A stretch of DNA of 64,000 bases from Actinomycetota bacterium (GTDB lineage: Bacteria > Actinomycetota > Acidimicrobiia > Acidimicrobiales > Iamiaceae): positions 1-64,000 of the forward strand of contig JAHBSO010000015.1 in the NCBI GenBank assembly GCA_019639075.1. The letters are read 5' to 3'. Under the pieces are notes generated by a model. That model ran no database searches. It was not told the DNA's origin and saw only the letters and a list, made by a program, of their open reading frames with translations. A program made the translations under genes and the position numbers. The first letter of the stretch is position 1. Each line of letters starts with the position of its first letter. Below, piece after piece: positions 59,893 to 64,000 of the stretch.

Positions 59893-62445
59893 GTGCGGGT
59901 GCTCCACCTCCAGGGCGACGACGGCCGAACCGTCGACCTCCACGCGGGGGTGACGGTCGTGGGCTCGGCCGATCCCGACGAGCGGGCCCGGATCGTGGGC
60001 GCGTTCGTCGGTCTGGTGGCGCCCGGCGACGTCGTGAGCTCAGGACTGGTCGAGGTGCGGGGCATCCGGTTCGACGTGTCGGGGCCCACCCGGGAGCTGC
60101 TCGGCCTGGAGGTGACGCCCGATGCCGCCGGCGGCGCACCGCCGCTCGTGGTCGGCGCCGAGGATCTACCCGGTCACGACGCGGCGCTCGTCACCGCCCG
60201 GGCCGAGCGCGACGTGCTGCGGCGCCGTCGGGACCTCGCGGCCGAGGAGCTGGATCGGCGCCGCGCCGACCTGTCCCGGGCGCTCGCTCGCCGCGACGAG
60301 GTCAAGGCGGAGCTGGCCGCCATCGAGCGGGGCGAGGGCGCCGCCCGGGCCGTGCTCGCCGCCGCCGGTGCCGAGCGGAGCCGGTTGGAGTTCGAGCTCG
60401 AGGTGGCCCGCGACGAGCGGGCCCGGTTCGAGTCCGAGCTGTCCGAGGCGTTGCTCGCCCGGGACGCGCTGCGCAACGAGCACGACAAGGTGCGGGCCGC
60501 CGTGGCCACCGCCCGCGCCCGCCGCGCCATGACCGCGGAGGCGGCCGCCACCGCCGAGGCGTCCCTCCAGGAGCTGCGCTCCCAACCGCCGACCGAGGAG
60601 GGCGTCGACGAGCGGCTGGCCGACGCCCGCGACCGCCTGGCCGCCGCGGAGGCGGTCACCCGCGACCTCGACCCCGACGGCGAGGAGTCGCCGCTGGCCC
60701 GCCAGCTCGCCGCGCTTGGTCGGCGATGGGCCGACCTCGTGCAACGGGGCGCAGCGCTGGGCGAGCCCGATGCCCGAAACGACATCGTCGACGCCCTCGA
60801 GGCGCTGGTGGCCGCCCGGGGCGACGGGTTGCCGGTGGTGCAGGCGCTGGCGCTGGCCGACACCTGGCGGGACCTGCACCAGCAGATCGATGCGCTCGAC
60901 ATCGGTCTGACCGACGAGGAGCTCGAGGCCGAGGCCCGGGTCCGCCGCGCCGAGCGGGCGGTGCTCGATGCGCAGGCCGTCCTGAACCGGCCGTCGTTGA
61001 CCAGCGAGCAGATCGCCCGGGTCGAGGCCGCGCACCAGGCCGTGCTGGCCGGACAGGACCTCCTGGACCGACGCATCGGTCGCAAGCGCCGTCAGGTCCG
61101 GCTCGAGCAGCTGCGCGACGAGGAGCAGACCGTGCTCCATCGGCTCGGGTTCGAGACCTACGCCGACTACATGATGTCGACCTCCAACCGGGGCACGGCG
61201 GGCGCCGAGGCCGAGGCGGAGGAGCGGGCGCAGGGGGAGCTGGCCGAGGCGATGGCCGCCCTCGACGAGGTGGCGGGGGCCAACGACCGGGCCCGCCGCC
61301 GGGCCGAGCTGCTCGACCGCAAGCGCGAGGTCGCCCCTCGGATCACGGACCTGCTCGGCTACGAGCCCACCGGTCCCGAGACCGAGGAGGATCTGCGGAA
61401 CCTCCGGCAGGAGGGCGAGCCCCGGCCCGAGGACCTCGCCCGGCTCGCCGCCGCCCTCGAGGCGGCCGACGTGGCGGTCGGGGAGGGTCCGTGGGAGCGG
61501 GAGGACCTGGTGCTCCTGGCCCGCTCGTTCCTCGCCGAGGACCAGGAGGTCGCCGACGAGCGCGTCGAGGTGGCCGAGGCCACCGCCGCGCTCGAGTCGT
61601 CCATCGCCGACCTGCGGGTGCAGCGCAACCTCCGGCGCACCGATCGGGTGCACCTGCTCAGCCTGCCGCCGCTGGCCAAGGTGACCGTCGAGTCGACCAC
61701 CGATGCCGCCCGGGCCTGGGACGAGGTCGAGGCGGTCGCGCTCGAGGTCACGGCGGCCGAGGAGGCGGTCGTGCGCCGGCGGACCTTCGACCGGCGCACG
61801 GTGGAGCTCACCGGCGCGCTGATGGACGCGCAGCAGCTCGACGAGGAGGCGGCCATCGCGCTCGCCTCGGCGGAGCTCGAGCGTCGGCCCGAGCAGCTCG
61901 ACCGGTTGACGTCGGCCGCTGATCGGATCGAGATGGCCGAGGGGGACCTCGCCCGGGGCCGGGAGGTCGAGGCCGACGTGACCCGACGCATCACCGAACG
62001 TTCGCGGTCGCGCGCGGTCCACGACCTCGCCGGGGCGGTGGCCGATCGCCTCCTCGTGGCCGAGGACGAGCTGTCGTCCGCGGCCGAGGGCGAGCAGTCC
62101 ACCGCGGCCGAGGTGGCCCTGGTGGAGGCCGACGTCCACCGGCTGACCCGCCTCGTCGTCGACCGGGAGGCCCACCAGGCCGCGGTCGACCGCACCACGC
62201 TCGTCAACGACGTCGAGTGGGCGCTGCTGTCGCGCCTGGCCAACCTGCGCAACGTCGGGCTGGCCGGCGCCCTCCCGCTGGTGCTCGACGACCCCTTCGG
62301 TGTGCTCGACGACGAGGAGGTGACGATGGTGCTCGATCGACTGGTCCGCCTCGCGCAGACCAGTCAGATCGTGATCGTCACCGAGCGTCCGTCGATCCTC
62401 GCGTGGGCGGCCGAACGTCCCGACGACGAGGTCGCGGTCACGTGA
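59893..62445 (+). CDS. SMC/RecN-like coiled-coil protein with degenerate P-loop
   Basis: This 850-residue protein is built like an SMC/Rad50/RecN ATPase. A short N-terminal beta domain (about 1-95) leads to very long charged coiled coil (about 100-500 and 540-770, Ala/Glu/Arg-rich). A C-terminal head keeps Walker B (LPLVLDDPFGVLDDEE, about 794-809) and the IVIVTERPSILAWA switch-like strand. Where Walker A should stand the sequence reads GVTVVGSADPDERARIVGAF, without GKS/T, so ATP binding is doubtful. A signature LSGGQ motif is not evident either. The GTG start is 1 bp after the small acidic gene, and its stop overlaps the ROK kinase start (GTGA). Confidence 0.78.
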   Translation: MRVLHLQGDDGRTVDLHAGVTVVGSADPDERARIVGAFVGLVAPGDVVSSGLVEVRGIRFDVSGPTRELLGLEVTPDAAGGAPPLVVGAEDLPGHDAALVTARAERDVLRRRRDLAAEELDRRRADLSRALARRDEVKAELAAIERGEGAARAVLAAAGAERSRLEFELEVARDERARFESELSEALLARDALRNEHDKVRAAVATARARRAMTAEAAATAEASLQELRSQPPTEEGVDERLADARDRLAAAEAVTRDLDPDGEESPLARQLAALGRRWADLVQRGAALGEPDARNDIVDALEALVAARGDGLPVVQALALADTWRDLHQQIDALDIGLTDEELEAEARVRRAERAVLDAQAVLNRPSLTSEQIARVEAAHQAVLAGQDLLDRRIGRKRRQVRLEQLRDEEQTVLHRLGFETYADYMMSTSNRGTAGAEAEAEERAQGELAEAMAALDEVAGANDRARRRAELLDRKREVAPRITDLLGYEPTGPETEEDLRNLRQEGEPRPEDLARLAAALEAADVAVGEGPWEREDLVLLARSFLAEDQEVADERVEVAEATAALESSIADLRVQRNLRRTDRVHLLSLPPLAKVTVESTTDAARAWDEVEAVALEVTAAEEAVVRRRTFDRRTVELTGALMDAQQLDEEAAIALASAELERRPEQLDRLTSAADRIEMAEGDLARGREVEADVTRRITERSRSRAVHDLAGAVADRLLVAEDELSSAAEGEQSTAAEVALVEADVHRLTRLVVDREAHQAAVDRTTLVNDVEWALLSRLANLRNVGLAGALPLVLDDPFGVLDDEEVTMVLDRLVRLAQTSQIVIVTERPSILAWAAERPDDEVAVT

Positions 62446-63434
62446 GCGACCGGACCTCGCCGGTGCCCATCGTCTGCGGGTTCGACCTGGGTGGCACCAA
62501 GCTCGGTGGCATCGCGGTCGAACCCGACGGCACCGAGCCGATCGTCGAGGACCGCCGTCCGACGCCCTCGGGGTCCGACGAGCTGGTCGCTGCGGTCGTC
62601 GAGCTGCGCGACTCGTTGCTCGACGGGGCCGCATCGGCGGTGGGCGGTCCGGTCGAGCTGGTGGCCGCCGGCCTCGGCGCCCCCGGACTGGTCGACCGGT
62701 CGGGCACCCTCCGCTACGGCCCGAACCTGCCCGGGGTGGTCGACGCCCCGTTGGCGTCGCTGCTGCGCGAGGCGCTCGGGGTCCCCGTCGTCGTCGACAA
62801 CGACGCCACCTGCGCGGCGTGGGCCGAGCACGAGCGGGGCGCGGCCCGCGGCGCCAACCACTCGATCACGATCACCCTCGGCACCGGCATCGGCGCGGGG
62901 ATCACGGTGAAGGGCGAGGTGCTGCGGGGTGCGCACGGGTTCGCCGGCGAGCCCGGCCACATGGTCGTCGATCCGCACGGGCCGTTGTGCCCCTGCGGTC
63001 GTCGGGGCTGCTGGGAGCGCTACGGCTCGGGCTCCGGGCTGGGGCGGCTGGCCCGGGAGGCGGTCGAGGCCGGCAGGGGCGCGCGGCTGCTCGAACTGGC
63101 CGGGGGCGACGTGGAGCGGGTGCGGGGCGAGCTGGTGTCGCAGGCCGCGGCGGAGGGCGACGCGGAGGCGATCGAGGTCGTGCGGCGCTTCGCCTGGTGG
63201 GTGGCCCTCGGCATCGCCAACCTGGTCAACATCCTCGACAGCGAGCTGGTGGTGATCGGCGGCGGGCTGGTCGACGCCGGCGACGTGCTGCTCGACCCGG
63301 TGCGGGCCGCCTACCAGGAGCTGGTGATGGGCGCCGACCACCGCGAGCCGGTCCCGATCGTGCCGGCCGCGCTCGGGTCGAGGGCCGGTGCGTGGGGTGC
63401 CGCGCTCCTCGCGATGGCCCGCCTCGAGGTCTGA
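62442..63434 (+). CDS. ROK-family glucokinase
   Basis: This 330-residue ROK sugar kinase phosphorylates glucose with ATP. The N-terminal phosphate loop is CGFDLGGTKLGGIAV, the catalytic Asp is D121 in VVVDNDATCAAWAE, and the zinc motif is PGHMVVDPHGPLCPCGRRGCWERYGSG (H173, C183, C185, C190). LGTGIGAGI and VVIGGGL are also present. The GTG start overlaps the SMC-like gene. A ROK glucokinase in this neighbourhood is shared with corynebacteria and streptomycetes, as I recall. It ends 9 bp from the convergent ppa gene. Confidence 0.92.
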   Translation: MSDRTSPVPIVCGFDLGGTKLGGIAVEPDGTEPIVEDRRPTPSGSDELVAAVVELRDSLLDGAASAVGGPVELVAAGLGAPGLVDRSGTLRYGPNLPGVVDAPLASLLREALGVPVVVDNDATCAAWAEHERGAARGANHSITITLGTGIGAGITVKGEVLRGAHGFAGEPGHMVVDPHGPLCPCGRRGCWERYGSGSGLGRLAREAVEAGRGARLLELAGGDVERVRGELVSQAAAEGDAEAIEVVRRFAWWVALGIANLVNILDSELVVIGGGLVDAGDVLLDPVRAAYQELVMGADHREPVPIVPAALGSRAGAWGAALLAMARLEV

Positions 63435-63443
63435 GCGGCCGGG

Positions 63444-63950
63444 TCAGGCGAACTCGGTGCCCTCGGCGCGACGGCGGCTGTCGGCGATCTCGGCCATCGC
63501 CGGCCCGACGCCCTCGAACCCCTTGGTGTTGGCGAACTTGCCCGGTTCGAGCTGCTTGTAGACCTCGAAGAAGTGCCCGATCTCGTCGGTCAGGTGGTCC
63601 GGGAGCTGGTCGATGTCCTGCACGTGGTTCCAACGGGGGTCACCGGCCGGGACGCAGATGATCTTGGCATCGGGTCCGGCGTCGTCCTCCATCCAGAACA
63701 CGCCCACGGGCCGGGCCCGCACCCGACAGCCGGGGAACGTCGGCTCCTCGAGGACGACGAGCGCGTCGAGCGGATCGCCGTCCTCGCCGAGGGTGTGCTC
63801 GATGTAGCCGTAGTCGGCCGGGTACACCGTGGCCGAGAACAGCCGCCGGTCGAGCCAGATCTCTCCGGTCTCGTGATCGATCTCGTACTTGTTGCGGCTG
63901 CCGCGAGGGATCTCGACGACCACCGGGACGAACTCGCCGGAAGAGGTCAT
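63444..63950 (-). CDS. ppa: Inorganic pyrophosphatase (family I)
   Basis: This 168-residue soluble pyrophosphatase hydrolyses PPi to drive biosynthesis. The active site is seen in VVVEIPRGSRNKYEID, FSATVYPADYGYIEHTLGEDGDPLDALVV (the DxxGDPLD metal-binding signature), FWMEDDAGPDAKIICVP and HFFEVYKQLEPGK. Its length is typical of bacterial family I enzymes. The ATG at 63950 has no Shine-Dalgarno sequence but follows TGCCAAGCT by 6 nt, the same element that precedes trpD. Confidence 0.96.
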   Translation of the reverse strand: MTSSGEFVPVVVEIPRGSRNKYEIDHETGEIWLDRRLFSATVYPADYGYIEHTLGEDGDPLDALVVLEEPTFPGCRVRARPVGVFWMEDDAGPDAKIICVPAGDPRWNHVQDIDQLPDHLTDEIGHFFEVYKQLEPGKFANTKGFEGVGPAMAEIADSRRRAEGTEFA

Positions 63951-63956
63951 GGACGC

Positions 63957-63965
63957 AGCTTGGCA
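63957..63965 (-). promoter_or_regulatory. Putative leaderless promoter element TGCCAAGCT for ppa
   Basis: TGCCAAGCT on the minus strand ends 6 nt before the ATG at 63950. It is identical to the trpD element. Nothing else is seen between it and the window end. Confidence 0.45.
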
Positions 63966-64000
63966 GGTCGCCGATCGCGGTCGGAAGCCGGGGTGGAAAC

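Overview
This is a high-GC, gene-dense chromosomal segment of an actinobacterium, most likely of class Acidimicrobiia. That placement is inferred from several lines: WhiB and F420-type LLM enzymes, a DUF222-HNH gene, the trpD / DEDD exonuclease / PimB' / SRPBCC / ArsA-like / ROK neighbourhood typical of actinobacteria, and heavy use of GTG starts. No rRNA, phage genes or CRISPR array were seen. There is one tRNA (Val-UAC) and one RNase P RNA.

Layout. 1-1340: a complete IS3-family insertion sequence whose left tip is base 1; it truncates a DUF222-HNH endonuclease gene (1341-2573). 2.6-10.3 kb: SDR, permuted CaiB-type CoA-transferase with a serine hydrolase, a 1-Cys peroxiredoxin with a CsoR-like operator, a TIR-membrane-propeller protein and an SRPBCC protein. 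10.3-16.7 kb: GMC oxidoreductase, secreted CAP-domain lipoprotein, and a cyclase-like/DUF4062/ATPase/TPR signalling protein. 16.8-24.5 kb: two convergent CmcJ/NvfI-like oxidoreductases, a secreted subtilase, a GH28-like beta-helix protein, a LuxR-type regulator broken by a frameshift, a divergent DUF4242-OsmC pair, and tRNA-Val.

24.5-37.4 kb: LLM oxidoreductase divergent from a bifunctional penicillin-binding protein, a zinc-ribbon coiled-coil protein, a YdjM-like membrane protein and rnpB. A tightly packed minus-strand block follows: ABC exporter, alkyl-DHAP-synthase-like flavoprotein, small membrane protein, glycerol/FGGY kinase and two Tat-exported ferritin-like proteins. 37.6-41.6 kb: a four-gene L-fucose oxidation operon with 4-bp overlaps throughout. 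41.6-50.7 kb: GT-C-like membrane protein, GlpD, WhiB, GNAT, acyl-CoA dehydrogenase, GHMP kinase, lipase and a GlxA/DJ-1 pair.

50.9-64 kb: the conserved actinobacterial envelope/housekeeping locus. It holds trpD, a RAM-domain protein, a DEDD exonuclease/UvrC-like protein, small Cys proteins, QueG, a PimB'-like mannosyltransferase, a membrane protein, SRPBCC, an ArsA-like ATPase, a small acidic protein, an SMC-like coiled-coil protein with a degenerate P-loop, ROK glucokinase and inorganic pyrophosphatase.

Two features run through the window. Genes within operons are commonly joined by GTGA/ATGA/TGATG overlaps, implying translational coupling. Many first-in-unit genes lack a Shine-Dalgarno sequence and instead carry TAnnnT (or TGCCAA[G/C]CT) 6-10 nt before the start codon, which looks like widespread leaderless transcription. 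The best candidates for undescribed biology are the SMC-like protein in the PimB'/ArsA/ROK operon, the ether-lipid-like/glycerol-kinase/ferritin-like block, the TIR-propeller protein, and the cytosolic binding-protein homologue inside the fucose operon.
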